This document shows positions 1 through 9,342 of a DNA stretch of 64,000 nucleotides, piece after piece. How positions within the stretch are numbered: position 1 is the stretch's first letter; the number at the start of each line of letters is the position of its first letter. The DNA comes from JAPLKB01 sp964429485 (GTDB lineage: Bacteria > Desulfobacterota > Syntrophorhabdia > Syntrophorhabdales > Syntrophorhabdaceae): assembly GCA_964429485.1 (NCBI GenBank), contig CAYSBW010000001.1, forward strand, positions 1-64,000. Reading direction: 5' to 3'. Both the position numbers and the translations under genes were made by a program. The notes under the pieces are model-generated. The model did no database searches. It was not told the origin of the DNA and worked only from the letters and a program-made list of their open reading frames with translations.

Positions 1-57
1 AATAATTCACCCGAATGCTTTTTTGTCTTCCTCATCAACAAGTCATAATCATAGTCA

Positions 58-84
58 GATAAGGTTCTCAAAAAGAGCCTTATC
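58..84. terminator. hairpin downstream of the CARF gene
   Basis: An 11-bp inverted repeat (GATAAGG and CCTTATC at its ends, one G-T pair inside) encloses a 5-base loop. It lies about 80 bases beyond the stop of the minus-strand CARF gene. There is no clear T run, so it may be a transcript-end hairpin rather than a classic terminator. The rest of bases 1-161 holds nothing else that I recognise. Confidence 0.35.
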
Positions 85-161
85 ATTTCAAAAAACCATT
101 TATCTTTTTAATACTCAACCAAAGAAACATTTCGGAAACATTTCTTGAAACCCGTGACGGG

Positions 162-1322
162 CTATATAATCTTTATCCTGCCTTTGTCCATGCCCACCCC
201 GTACCTGCTGCTGCCGTATTGCCTTATCGAAGAAATGCTGACAAACTTATAATCATGGCTGCTTAATTGCTCTCTTAACAACTTGTTAATTTTGCTTATA
301 TTCTGTCTTAGAAGCATTGAAGGCTCTGTCTGCTTTTTCCATGATTCAAACAATTCCTCCTTTTTTAAAAGGCTGTTTTCATAGATAGTGCCGTAAAGTC
401 CGGCAAATTTCTGCAACGAATCATCCTTAAAAAAATCATGAGCCGATACATAACAATCTTCACATCCATTGCAATACAGTCGTTCAGGTTTGCTGCAACT
501 ATCTTTTTTTATCATCATCAGCGCAGTGTAGAGGGCAAGTTGGACAGGCGAAAGATTTATCCCTTTGCCGCCGATATATAACGATCTTTCCGATAGATTA
601 ATATTCACAGATGGTTGAAGCAAGGCGGAATCTATCTCTTTCTGTCCTTCTGCGACAAGTTCCCGGAAGTTCTTTCCAATAAGAGAGAATTTATCCCTGA
701 GACGTATATAGGGAAGTTCAACAAGATGGACCAGGGCATCATCGGTATTGATGTATTTTTTAGAGCCGTCAGACTGTTGTAATTCAATTGCCTTGTTTGA
801 TTTTGGTTTGTAGAAAAAATGAGGGTTTGATTCGAATTCCGGGGACACGAGGACATGATAGAGTTTGTCCCATGGTCTGCCGAACAGCTGAAGCGCAGCT
901 CCCATATAGAAACTCATCGTTTTTCTGCCACCCGCTATTGAGCAATGAAGCCGTGTGGAAGGATCTCCTGCCTTTTCCTGAATGAAGCCGGTGATGAGGT
1001 CTCCCATGATCTCATTATGGTTTGAATCCTTTATGTCTTCAAATTCAGTGATTGTGTTGTTGCCTGCAACAATAAAAGAATCTTCTGAAATGCTTACAGC
1101 TGGAATATCATATTCTGCAAAGAGTTTATTTAGAATGTTTTTGTCAAGGAGAGTTTTTCTTATGTATCTTTTTCCTGTTGAAGTTGTGATAATGTAAATT
1201 TCGTCGGGGTAAACAGGTGGGGTTTGTCCTGCCAGTGCATATATGGTTTCAGTGACAATTTGAGGGGTCATTCCTGCAACAAAAATGAAGATTTCCTTAT
1301 ATTCATTTTTGTTATTCATCAT
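162..1322 (-). CDS. CRISPR-associated CARF protein, NE0113 family (ring nuclease/Csm6-like)
   Basis: This 386-residue protein matches the NE0113 family (TIGR02584/PF09623), which belongs to the CARF group that binds cyclic oligoadenylate in type III CRISPR systems. The N-terminal strand and turn (VAGMTPQIVTETIYAL, residues 15-30) and the AGGRKTMSFYMGAA stretch near residue 130 form the expected nucleotide-binding pocket. The C-terminal third (about 240-386) is a helical extension that contains Cys276, Cys284, Cys287 and Cys290, which could hold a metal. The gene starts at the first ATG of an ATGATG pair, with a weak purine-rich site upstream. No cas gene or repeat array is visible here, but the gene points off the left edge. 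Family assignment is firm. Whether it cleaves cyclic oligoadenylate or RNA is not shown. Confidence 0.82.
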   Translation of the reverse strand: MMNNKNEYKEIFIFVAGMTPQIVTETIYALAGQTPPVYPDEIYIITTSTGKRYIRKTLLDKNILNKLFAEYDIPAVSISEDSFIVAGNNTITEFEDIKDSNHNEIMGDLITGFIQEKAGDPSTRLHCSIAGGRKTMSFYMGAALQLFGRPWDKLYHVLVSPEFESNPHFFYKPKSNKAIELQQSDGSKKYINTDDALVHLVELPYIRLRDKFSLIGKNFRELVAEGQKEIDSALLQPSVNINLSERSLYIGGKGINLSPVQLALYTALMMIKKDSCSKPERLYCNGCEDCYVSAHDFFKDDSLQKFAGLYGTIYENSLLKKEELFESWKKQTEPSMLLRQNISKINKLLREQLSSHDYKFVSISSIRQYGSSRYGVGMDKGRIKII

Positions 1323-1489
1323 CTCATTCTTTTTATAAACATTTCTATGTCTACATGTTTTAATGAATAATGTTATTTCCCTATTTTCTTTTATGCCGCA
1401 TATTCAGAAGTAATTTCATCTATGGCACTGGTTTCTTTCTCAAATCTATATGTTTAAACTATACGCTCTCCAAAATATGACTTTTTTGT

Positions 1490-1521
1490 ATCAGGGAAAT
1501 GCCGGTAGACATTTTCCTGAT
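1490..1521. repeat. hairpin after the FecR-domain gene
   Basis: A 12-bp inverted repeat with one wobble pair and an 8-base loop lies just past the stop of the minus-strand FecR-domain gene. It probably marks the 3' end of that transcript. The minus-strand tail is A-rich rather than T-rich, so it is not a textbook terminator. Confidence 0.45.
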
Positions 1522-1527
1522 ATGACT

Positions 1528-2349
1528 TTAATGATGAGTTGTTGTAGTCGTGGTTGGACCACTATCCGAACTTGATGAAGCAGATGCAATACCAGCTGCC
1601 ACAACTGCCGTACCGACAACTGCCGCTGCAATAGTCCCTGCTCCTATACCTCCTGCTATTGCAATGCCTGCACCTGCACCAACTGTGCCTGCACCGGCGC
1701 CTGCAGGCATTGAAAGTCCTATCTGGCCCATAAAACCCTGAACCGCAGCAGGCGCAAAAGCTGCCGGGATAGTAGGCGCCAAGCCGGCTGCAACTGTAGT
1801 AAAATTGCCTGCCGCTACAGTGACGATCTGAGATGGAAACGCAGGATTAAATACTGCAACCGACTGTTCCATTGCATAGACCGTACTCTGTATAACATTA
1901 TTAATAGTTTCTATGACTGTCAGCCAGGCAGTTCCTCTTGCTCCTGCTATTGCAGTAGGGGTATGGACTTCAAACTTTGAATCCGGTTCAAGAAATTTCT
2001 CTACTTTGCTATGTAAAGAACCTGTTTTTAATGAAATAATACTTGTCCTTCTGCTTTTATCAAGGAGATATTCAGTAATTTCAAGATTAGAATTCTGGCC
2101 TACGCTTAAAAGGCTTTCGTCAGACAGCAGGAGCTTTGCTCTGGACTTATCACCTGTAGCAACCATGTCTTTAGACTGGATATTGTCTCCAACTGCCGGT
2201 TTTATCATTGTTTTTGATCTGTTCAGAGAAACATTTCCTCTTATATCTTTGAATTCCCCGATTACATCAGCAAAAAGTGGAAAGGAAAATAAAATTGTCA
2301 AAGATAAAAAAAGCACAATAAAGCGAATTGCTAAAATACTTTTTTTCAC
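1528..2349 (-). CDS. exported FecR-domain protein with Ala/Gly-rich tail
   Basis: The 273-residue product begins with a clear signal peptide (residues 1-27, hydrophobic core then FADV). A FecR-type domain follows at about residues 40-160, including the conserved TPTAIAGARGTAW stretch. In iron-sensing systems FecR is a membrane-anchored anti-sigma regulator, but free-standing exported FecR domains are common in deltaproteobacteria and their role is unclear. From about residue 195 the protein becomes very rich in alanine and glycine, with a glycine-zipper look, and ends in Ser, Thr and His runs (six Thr, then HH). No sigma factor or TonB receptor gene is adjacent, so an iron role is not supported. 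A bare GAGGGTTTTGTG-type site lies upstream of the ATG. The gene is divergent from thyX. Confidence 0.75.
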   Translation of the reverse strand: MKKSILAIRFIVLFLSLTILFSFPLFADVIGEFKDIRGNVSLNRSKTMIKPAVGDNIQSKDMVATGDKSRAKLLLSDESLLSVGQNSNLEITEYLLDKSRRTSIISLKTGSLHSKVEKFLEPDSKFEVHTPTAIAGARGTAWLTVIETINNVIQSTVYAMEQSVAVFNPAFPSQIVTVAAGNFTTVAAGLAPTIPAAFAPAAVQGFMGQIGLSMPAGAGAGTVGAGAGIAIAGGIGAGTIAAAVVGTAVVAAGIASASSSSDSGPTTTTTTHH

Positions 2350-2428
2350 AAAACCCTCCAGACAATCATAATGATTTTTTATTCATTGTTTTATAAAAAT
2401 ACTATGATTGAGTCCATTAAATATTACG

Positions 2429-2470
2429 AAATAAATACTTTTTTTCAGGATATTGTAAAAGTATTTATTT
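2429..2470. repeat. 14-bp perfect inverted repeat between divergent genes
   Basis: Two perfectly complementary 14-base arms (AAATAAATACTTTT and its complement) enclose 14 bases. The repeat sits midway between the divergently transcribed FecR-domain gene and thyX. It could be an operator or an mRNA 5' hairpin. The AT-rich composition means chance is a real alternative. Confidence 0.45.
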
Positions 2471-2581
2471 TATATTAGAAATAATAACATATAAAAATCA
2501 GGAATTGAAAATAAAGAAAGATATTTCTTTTTTATCATTTGGAAAAATCTTAAGAAATAATGTTCATTAACAGGAGTATTC

Positions 2582-3319
2582 ATGGAAACAAATTTGAAAG
2601 TAATGCTTTTAAGCCATATACCGGACCCGGAAAAAACAATCAGTGCTGCTGCAAAACTCTGTTACAGCCCTGCTGACATAGCACAGGTTGTCTCCGATAT
2701 TGCGAAGAAGGATCAGACTAATTTCCTTGAAAAACTTATAGAAGTGGGACATCTAAGTCCTGTTGAACACGCATCATTTACCTTTGCTGTTGAGGGAATA
2801 TCACGTGCATGTTCTCACCAGCTTGTCAGGCATCGCCTTGCTTCATACAGTCAGCAGTCCCAGCGATATGTAGGCGAAGATGACCGGTTTTCATATATTA
2901 TACCCCCGGTGATACGGGAAGATAGTGAACTAAGATTACTTTTTGAAAATCTGATGGAGGAAACAGGCAAAGCATACAAATATATAGTTGAAAAACTCGG
3001 AACAAAAAGCGAAAGCGCAGAATCAGCACAGGAAGACGCCCGTTTTGTACTACCGAATGCAACGGAAACAAAAATTATAATAACAATGAATGCCAGGGAA
3101 TTACTTCACTTTTTCAGCCTGCGGCTTTGCAACCGCGCACAATGGGAAATCAGGGAAATGGCTTATCAGATGTTAAAGTTAGTAAAGCCGTTGGCGCCTG
3201 TGGTTTTTCGTCATGCAGGCCCGCCCTGCTTAAGGGGAAAATGCCCTGAAGGTTCACGCACTTGCGGAAAACAGAAAGAAGTGAGGCAAAGATTGGAAGC
3301 TGATCTGAATTTTTCATAA
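2582..3319 (+). CDS. thyX: FAD-dependent thymidylate synthase ThyX
   Basis: This 245-residue protein makes dTMP from dUMP using methylene-tetrahydrofolate, with NADPH and FAD. The ThyX signature RHRLASYSQQSQRY (residues 83-96) is complete, with the RHR and the Ser/Gln residues that bind dUMP and FAD. Length is normal for the family. The C-terminal tail carries three cysteines (PPCLRGKCPEGSRTC), a feature of many long bacterial ThyX proteins. The ATG at 2582 follows an AGGAG site. It stands alone between the divergent FecR-domain gene and the BrkB-type gene. No thyA is visible in this window. The call is secure. Confidence 0.95.
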   Translation: METNLKVMLLSHIPDPEKTISAAAKLCYSPADIAQVVSDIAKKDQTNFLEKLIEVGHLSPVEHASFTFAVEGISRACSHQLVRHRLASYSQQSQRYVGEDDRFSYIIPPVIREDSELRLLFENLMEETGKAYKYIVEKLGTKSESAESAQEDARFVLPNATETKIIITMNARELLHFFSLRLCNRAQWEIREMAYQMLKLVKPLAPVVFRHAGPPCLRGKCPEGSRTCGKQKEVRQRLEADLNFS

Positions 3320-3425
3320 ATAAAAACAATAGTGATTGATTAGCTCAGTTTTCTTTTTTAGAAATTTATTACATTGAGAAGGTTATTATTCAAGACTGCT
3401 TGAAAAAAGGGATTTTAAAAACGCC

Positions 3426-4649
3426 ATGAAAAACGAAAAAGGCAAGACATCTGTTGGTATCTTCTTTATTATATTTAAGGAATCAATCAAATCTTTTCTG
3501 AGCCACAATAATTTTGAAATGTCAGTTGCTCTTGCATCCTATGGTTTTTTTTCAATAATTCCTTTCCTTTTCTTTGTGGCATATGTTTTTGGCAGTTATG
3601 ATAATCTTTCTCAATATGTTATTAAAGGCATTGAAAGCCTTATGTTTCATGTGTTGCCTAATTTTAATATTTTCACAATAAAAGAATTTTATTTTTCAAC
3701 GAGTTACCGCATTACCTGGGGTTTTATAAGTTTATCTTTGATTTTTGTGTCCCTTGTTTCTCTGAATGATTCTCTGCGGACAGCCTTTCTGAAAATCTTT
3801 AATGTTGCACGGGAGATATCCTTTGTCCGTATACAATTTATCAATGTTATGACAACTATGCTCATGCTTGTTCTTTTTATCGCTCTTGTTATGGTTGAGA
3901 TAATTTATGCTTCTTTTATGCCTCTTTATTCTGCAGGTATGCCTTTTCTTGCGAGCTGCGTGGATATTATTGCTTCAATAACATTGACCAGTATATGCAT
4001 GATTATTATTTATGTCATATTTTCCCCTGTAAAACTCAAGACCTTTCATATCATCAGTATATCAATTATTACTGCAGCTCTCCTTGTAACGATGAAAAAT
4101 TTATTTACCTTTTTCCTGGGTTTCAATCCTGATTACGGAATTGCCTTCGGTTCACTTAAAACATTTTTTGTTATGATCATATGGGTATACTACAGTTTTC
4201 TGGTAATTTTATTTGGCGCTGAAATCATAGTAAATGTAGGGAAAAGGGATGCCCTGATATTTAAAGGGCTTTTCCTCGATAATGATCATATTGAAAAGAT
4301 ACCGGAAAGGTTAATCAACAGATACACGAGGGTGTATGAAAAAAATGATATCATTTTTATGGAAGGGGAAAAAGGCGATGACATGATCTTTATAATGTCC
4401 GGCAGTATCAGCATAAGTAAAAACAATCATGATATACGAACTATGAAGCGGGGAGACTATTGCGGCGAGATTTCCATGCTCCTGAAAACTCCAAGAACTG
4501 CAACTGTAAAGGCGCTGGAAGATAACACAAGGGTTGTTGTTATTTCACAGGATAATTTTGAAACTATTTTAAGAGAAAGCCCCAAGGTAGTCCTTGCTAT
4601 TCTTAAAGAAATGGCAATGAGACTGAAACTAACCGACGAGAATATATGA
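3426..4649 (+). CDS. YihY/BrkB-family membrane protein fused to a cyclic-nucleotide-binding domain
   Basis: Residues 1-285 form a multi-pass YihY/BrkB-type inner-membrane domain, whose substrate is unknown despite the old name ribonuclease BN. Residues about 290-400 are a cNMP-binding domain of the CRP fold. It includes a phosphate-binding cassette, GEISMLLKTPRTATVKA, with the Gly-Glu and Arg-Thr-Ala positions kept. The fusion suggests that membrane activity is gated by cAMP, cGMP or a similar ligand. The gene has no close partner: it starts 106 bases after thyX and meets kdsB tail to tail with three bases between stops. There is no good ribosome-binding site before the ATG at 3426. Confidence 0.85.
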   Translation: MKNEKGKTSVGIFFIIFKESIKSFLSHNNFEMSVALASYGFFSIIPFLFFVAYVFGSYDNLSQYVIKGIESLMFHVLPNFNIFTIKEFYFSTSYRITWGFISLSLIFVSLVSLNDSLRTAFLKIFNVAREISFVRIQFINVMTTMLMLVLFIALVMVEIIYASFMPLYSAGMPFLASCVDIIASITLTSICMIIIYVIFSPVKLKTFHIISISIITAALLVTMKNLFTFFLGFNPDYGIAFGSLKTFFVMIIWVYYSFLVILFGAEIIVNVGKRDALIFKGLFLDNDHIEKIPERLINRYTRVYEKNDIIFMEGEKGDDMIFIMSGSISISKNNHDIRTMKRGDYCGEISMLLKTPRTATVKALEDNTRVVVISQDNFETILRESPKVVLAILKEMAMRLKLTDENI

Positions 4650-4652
4650 TTT

Positions 4653-5456
4653 TCAGAATTGACAATTCTCTGCAATAATTCGCGCTTTCTCAAGATCTTC
4701 TTCGGTATCAATACCTATCCCCTTGTAATTTATTATCAACACTCTGATTTTATATCCATTTTCCAGAACTCTGAGCTGCTCCAAAGATTCCGCTTCTTCA
4801 AGGATACCCCCCTCCATTGCAACATATTTTTCAAGAAAATCACGGGAAAAACCATATATACCGATATGTTTATAAACATATTTTTGATTTTTTATATTTG
4901 AAGGTTTTGATTCTGATGCAGGTGCAGATTCGGGGCCTGCCATTTCAATGCCGGAAAAGGATATGCCATTTCTAAAAAAAGGTAATGGCGATCTTGAAAA
5001 GTAGAGTGCAAAACCGAACTTGTCGAGGACAACCTTGACAACATTGGGATTCAAATAATCAGCCTCTTCATAAATAGGACTGCAGAGAGTTGCCATAGTC
5101 AGATTTTCATTTTCCATCCTGTTAAGCAATAAATCGATGATATCTGTTCTGATAAAAGGCTCATCACCCTGGAGATTTACTATAATATCTCCTTCCCTTT
5201 CTCTGATCGCCTGGTATATCCTGTCCGTACCGCTTTTACAATCCGGACTTGTCATTACCACATCAGCCCCGAAAGACAATGCCACATCTCTTATTTTCAT
5301 GCTGTCTGTTGCAATTAAAACATTATCTTTTAATGTGGAATTGACAGCCTTTTCATAAACCCATTGGATAATCGGTTTGCCGGAAATTTCCGCAAGAGCT
5401 TTGCCGGGAAGCCTTGTTGAAGCATAACGCGCAGGAATAACAATAATTTTTTTCAT
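4653..5456 (-). CDS. kdsB: 3-deoxy-manno-octulosonate cytidylyltransferase KdsB
   Basis: KdsB activates Kdo as CMP-Kdo for the inner core of lipopolysaccharide. The nucleotide-binding start IPARYASTRLPGKALAEI (residues 5-22) and the NLQGDEPFI motif are both present. At 267 residues it is slightly longer than usual, because of a Ser/Pro/Glu-rich insertion near residues 170-195. It lies 21 bases downstream of uvrA on the same strand and is probably co-transcribed with it. Its presence is the main sign that the organism makes a Kdo-containing outer membrane. Confidence 0.94.
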   Translation of the reverse strand: MKKIIVIPARYASTRLPGKALAEISGKPIIQWVYEKAVNSTLKDNVLIATDSMKIRDVALSFGADVVMTSPDCKSGTDRIYQAIREREGDIIVNLQGDEPFIRTDIIDLLLNRMENENLTMATLCSPIYEEADYLNPNVVKVVLDKFGFALYFSRSPLPFFRNGISFSGIEMAGPESAPASESKPSNIKNQKYVYKHIGIYGFSRDFLEKYVAMEGGILEEAESLEQLRVLENGYKIRVLIINYKGIGIDTEEDLEKARIIAENCQF

Positions 5457-5477
5457 AATATCAGCCTTGCGGAATTT

Positions 5478-8429
5478 CTATATACATCTTTGCGATCTTC
5501 TGGCCTCCTGTTCCTCCCAGTATCTTTTTAAAAATATACCGGTATAACTGTTATCGGAGAGTATTAACTGCTCCGGAGTACCCTTTACAATGACCTGACC
5601 TCCTCTTTCTCCGCCTTCAGGCCCCAAATCGATAATATAATCGGCACATTTTATCATGTCCATGTTGTGTTCAATAACTACTATAGTGTTTCCTTTATCA
5701 ACCAGCTCAGAAAGCACATGGAGCAGTTTTTCAATATCGGCAAAATGTAAACCTGTTGTAGGTTCATCAAGAATGTAGAGCGTTCTGCCGGTATCCTTTT
5801 TTGAAAGTTCTCTTGAAAGTTTGATCCGCTGGGCTTCGCCTCCTGAAAGAGTGGTTGCTGCCTGGCCAAGTCTTATATAGCCAAGGCCCACATTATTGAG
5901 AACTTTAAGTTTACTTTTTATGTGAGGATAGGCATCAAAAAATTCTGTAGCCTGGGTGACTGTCATTTCAAGAATATCAGCAATGCTTTTACCTTTATAT
6001 TTTACTTCCAGAGTATCTTTATTGTACCTTTTACCTTTACAAACATCACAGTTAATGTAAACATCGGGAAGAAACTGCATCTCGATTTTTACATAACCTT
6101 CGCCTGCGCAAGTTTCACACCTGCCTCCCTTAACATTAAAACTGAACCTGCCTTCTCTGTATCCTCTCATTCTGGATTCAGGAAGTTTCGCAAATAATTC
6201 CCTCACATGGGTAAATATACCTGTATATGTTGCGGGGTTTGACCTTGGTGTTCTCCCTATAGGGGATTGATCAATATCTATAACTCTGTCAATCTTTTCA
6301 TGACCGTAAATTCCGTCCACCGCTCCTGCCCTGTCCTTGGATTTATACAATTTTTGTTTGAGAAGCGGGTAGAGGGTGTCCACAACAAGGGTACTCTTTC
6401 CTGATCCTGAAACACCTGTAATACAAGTGAACACACCAAGAGGTATGTCTACATCTATGTTTTTTAAATTGTTTGCCTTTGCACCTTTTATGTTAATAAA
6501 AATTTTTGGTGTACGTCTTTTTGCAGGTTCTTCTATTCTCAGCCTGTCTGATATATACTTGCCTGTAAGAGATTCTTCGTTATTAATCATTTCCTGAGGG
6601 GTTCCCTGGAAAACGAGATATCCCCCGTTCTCACCGGCACCAGGTCCAAGATCCACAACATAATCGGATGCCATAATTGTATCCTGGTCGTGTTCCACCA
6701 CAATCACCGTATTATCGAGATCACGCAGTCTCTTAAGAGTTTCGAGAAGCCTTTCATTATCTCTCTGGTGAAGACCGATGCTTGGCTCATCAAGGACATA
6801 GAGCACTCCCGTAAGTCCTGATCCTATCTGTGTAGCCAGGCGTATTCTTTGTGATTCTCCTGATGAAAGAGTGGCAGAATTCCTGCTCAGGGTAATATAA
6901 TCAAGGCCCACATCTATCAAAAAGGTGGATCTGGAAATAATCTCCTTCAGTATTGTTTTGGCAATCTCCTGTTCTTTTTCTGTCAATGGACTGTTTGTAA
7001 ATACATTTTTATTATCTGATTCATTCTGTAATGGAACATGATAGTGATTGCCAGGCGCATTTTCTTTGCCGAGAACATCACTGGCTTGAAATTGCATTCC
7101 TGGAGCCAATGAAACAAAAAAATCAAGGCATCCGGCAATTGTCATTTTTGCAACTTCATCAATATTTTTGCCATTGATCCTTACCCAGAGCATTTCCTTT
7201 TTCAGTCTTGCACCATTACAGGTCGGGCAGGGAATAAGATTTATAAATCGCTCAAGTTTTTCCTTGCTCCAAAAATCAGTTTTTTCCCAGTCATGCTGTA
7301 ATTCATTGATAACACCTTCGTAAGGCTTTTTGACAAAATCCCGTCTTGCTCCCCTGTCATAGAAAAACTCTATTTCTTCCCTGTTGGAACCGTAGAGAAT
7401 TACATCCTGAACATTTTTTGGAAGTTCTTTGAAGGGAGTATTGACATCAATTTTGTAGTGATTCACAAGTGCTTCAAGAAAAGGGAGAAAATGAACAGGG
7501 TTTTTGTCGCTCCAGGGCAAAACAGCCCCTTCACGTAATGAAAGGTCCTGGTTCGGGATTATTAGCACCGGATCAAAATATTCTTTCACTCCAAGACCCA
7601 GACATGTAGGACATGCACCGTAGGGATTATTAAAGGAAAACATCCGGGGAGTAATTTCAGGATAACTTATCCCGCAATCAGGACAGGCAAACTTTTCACT
7701 AAAAACCTGTATACCACTATCTGTTTCTATTTTTACAATTCCTCCTGCTTTTTGAAGGGCAAGTTCAATTCCTTCATAGAGTCGTCTTTCAATACCATCA
7801 CGCAGGACAATTCTATCTACAACAACATCAATTTCATGTTTTTTGTTTTTATCGAGAAGGACATCTTCGGAGAGATCTACAATACTTCCATTGAGTTTTA
7901 TTCTGGTAAAACCCTGTTTACGCAGTTCCTCTATCTCTTTTCTGTATTCGCCCTTTCTGCCCCTTACGATTGGAGCAAGGATGCTTATTTTTGAACCTGA
8001 TCCAAGAGACAGCACGCTGTCAACAATCTGGGGAACGTGTTGACTCTTTATTTCCTTACCGCAACTGTAACAGAAAACATGGCCGATCCGTGCAAAAAGG
8101 AGTCTTAGATAATCATAAATTTCTGTTACTGTTCCTACTGTACTGCGGGGATTCTTACTGAGAGTTTTCTGCTCGATGCTTATTGCAGGAGACAGCCCTT
8201 CAATGTAATCAACATCTGGTTTGTCCATAAGTTCAAGAAACTGTCTCGCATAGGATGAAAGAGATTCTACATATCTTCTTTGGCCTTCAGCATAGATTGT
8301 ATCGAAGGCGAGACTCGATTTCCCTGAACCGCTCGGACCTGTGATTACAACTATTTTATTTCTTGGAAGATCCACTTCAATGTTTTTAAGATTGTGTTGC
8401 CTGGCACCTTTTATAGATATCTTATCCAC
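5478..8429 (-). CDS. uvrA: excinuclease ABC subunit A
   Basis: UvrA is the damage-recognition ATPase of nucleotide excision repair. Both ABC modules are intact, with Walker A motifs GPSGSGKSSLAF and GVSGSGKSTLVV and signature motifs LSSGESQRIRL and LSGGEAQRIKL. The zinc modules with paired CxxC motifs are visible (CPDC with CPTC, and CETC with CDVC). At 983 residues it is about 40 longer than typical. Part of the excess is an Asn/Gly-rich insertion near residue 455 before the first signature. Translation starts at GTG (8429) with no strong ribosome-binding site. kdsB follows 21 bases downstream. Confidence 0.97.
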   Translation of the reverse strand: MDKISIKGARQHNLKNIEVDLPRNKIVVITGPSGSGKSSLAFDTIYAEGQRRYVESLSSYARQFLELMDKPDVDYIEGLSPAISIEQKTLSKNPRSTVGTVTEIYDYLRLLFARIGHVFCYSCGKEIKSQHVPQIVDSVLSLGSGSKISILAPIVRGRKGEYRKEIEELRKQGFTRIKLNGSIVDLSEDVLLDKNKKHEIDVVVDRIVLRDGIERRLYEGIELALQKAGGIVKIETDSGIQVFSEKFACPDCGISYPEITPRMFSFNNPYGACPTCLGLGVKEYFDPVLIIPNQDLSLREGAVLPWSDKNPVHFLPFLEALVNHYKIDVNTPFKELPKNVQDVILYGSNREEIEFFYDRGARRDFVKKPYEGVINELQHDWEKTDFWSKEKLERFINLIPCPTCNGARLKKEMLWVRINGKNIDEVAKMTIAGCLDFFVSLAPGMQFQASDVLGKENAPGNHYHVPLQNESDNKNVFTNSPLTEKEQEIAKTILKEIISRSTFLIDVGLDYITLSRNSATLSSGESQRIRLATQIGSGLTGVLYVLDEPSIGLHQRDNERLLETLKRLRDLDNTVIVVEHDQDTIMASDYVVDLGPGAGENGGYLVFQGTPQEMINNEESLTGKYISDRLRIEEPAKRRTPKIFINIKGAKANNLKNIDVDIPLGVFTCITGVSGSGKSTLVVDTLYPLLKQKLYKSKDRAGAVDGIYGHEKIDRVIDIDQSPIGRTPRSNPATYTGIFTHVRELFAKLPESRMRGYREGRFSFNVKGGRCETCAGEGYVKIEMQFLPDVYINCDVCKGKRYNKDTLEVKYKGKSIADILEMTVTQATEFFDAYPHIKSKLKVLNNVGLGYIRLGQAATTLSGGEAQRIKLSRELSKKDTGRTLYILDEPTTGLHFADIEKLLHVLSELVDKGNTIVVIEHNMDMIKCADYIIDLGPEGGERGGQVIVKGTPEQLILSDNSYTGIFLKRYWEEQEARRSQRCI

Positions 8430-8583
8430 AACGAAACAATGTATCAGATTTTAATGGTGGAGTAAACAGTCCTCATTTTATATGGAGTATATTCAACTGT
8501 CTGGCAAATGGATATTGAAAATAACCTGCATTCCGGGTTAAAATCAGTAAGTTTTCATTTTTCAGAAATGAAGGAGGAGGGGT

Positions 8584-9342
8584 ATGGAAAACAAGAAAAT
8601 TACACTCAGTAATGAAGAACTTGCAAGATACACCAGGCAGATAATCTACCCCGACGTTGGAGAAGAGGGGCAGATCAAACTGAAAAAGTCCCATGTGCTT
8701 ATTGCAGGAGTCGGGGGTCTGGGATCTCCTAATGCAATAAACCTTGCCTATGCTGGTATAGGCAAACTCACCCTGGTTGATTGTGATGTTGTGGAGCTTT
8801 CCAACCTGAACCGCCAATCACTTCATTGGGAACAGGATGTAAATGAGAAAAAAGTTATTTCTGCAGAGAATAAACTGAAACAGATGAACTCTAAAATGGA
8901 AATCGAAGCCCTGCATATCAAAATCACAAAGGAAAATGCCGGTCAGCTTGTTAAAGGAGTTGATCTTGTAATGGATTGTATGGACAATATGGAAACAAGG
9001 TTTATTCTCAATGAATGGTGTTTCAAGAACAAAATCCCCTATATATTCGGGGGTATCCGAGGATTGGAAGGTCAGTTGACCACTATTATACCGGGTGAAA
9101 CCCCATGTCTTGAATGTCTTTATCCGAGAGGCATAGAAGGGAAGAAGCCCTTTCCTGTATTTGGAGCAACTCCTGCACTGATTGCATCCCTTCAATCGAT
9201 GGAAGCAATAAAATTGCTGACCGGTATTGGTGAATTGCTGACCGGCAGAATGCTTTATATAAATGGAGAAACAATGGAATTTATGATGATAAATATAGAA
9301 AAGAAAAAAGACTGCCCTGTGTGCAGCGGAGGTGAAGAATGA
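8584..9342 (+). CDS. ThiF/MoeB/HesA-family ubiquitin-like-protein adenylyltransferase
   Basis: This 252-residue E1-like enzyme should adenylate the C-terminal glycine of the small sulfur carrier encoded immediately downstream. The ATP-binding loop GVGGLGSPNAINLAYAGIG (about residues 41-59) is present. So are the aspartate and RQ residues of the NLNRQSL motif, and two zinc-binding CxxC pairs (PCLEC and CPVC). A strong GGAGGAGG site precedes the ATG. Its stop overlaps the start of the carrier gene by four bases (ATGA), so the two are translationally coupled. MoeB-like (molybdenum or tungsten cofactor) and ThiF-like (thiamine) roles cannot be told apart, because no other cofactor gene is adjacent. 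Confidence 0.88.
   Translation: MENKKITLSNEELARYTRQIIYPDVGEEGQIKLKKSHVLIAGVGGLGSPNAINLAYAGIGKLTLVDCDVVELSNLNRQSLHWEQDVNEKKVISAENKLKQMNSKMEIEALHIKITKENAGQLVKGVDLVMDCMDNMETRFILNEWCFKNKIPYIFGGIRGLEGQLTTIIPGETPCLECLYPRGIEGKKPFPVFGATPALIASLQSMEAIKLLTGIGELLTGRMLYINGETMEFMMINIEKKKDCPVCSGGEE

Noticed and set aside
1..161. Possible CRISPR repeats beside the CARF gene (GAAACATTTC occurs twice near 125-146)
   Set aside because: The two copies are only 10 bases and adjacent, without spacer-sized gaps. Not an array.
8473..8817. 114-codon minus-strand frame before the ThiF-like gene
   Set aside because: It overlaps the start of the ThiF-like gene on the other strand and shows no domain.
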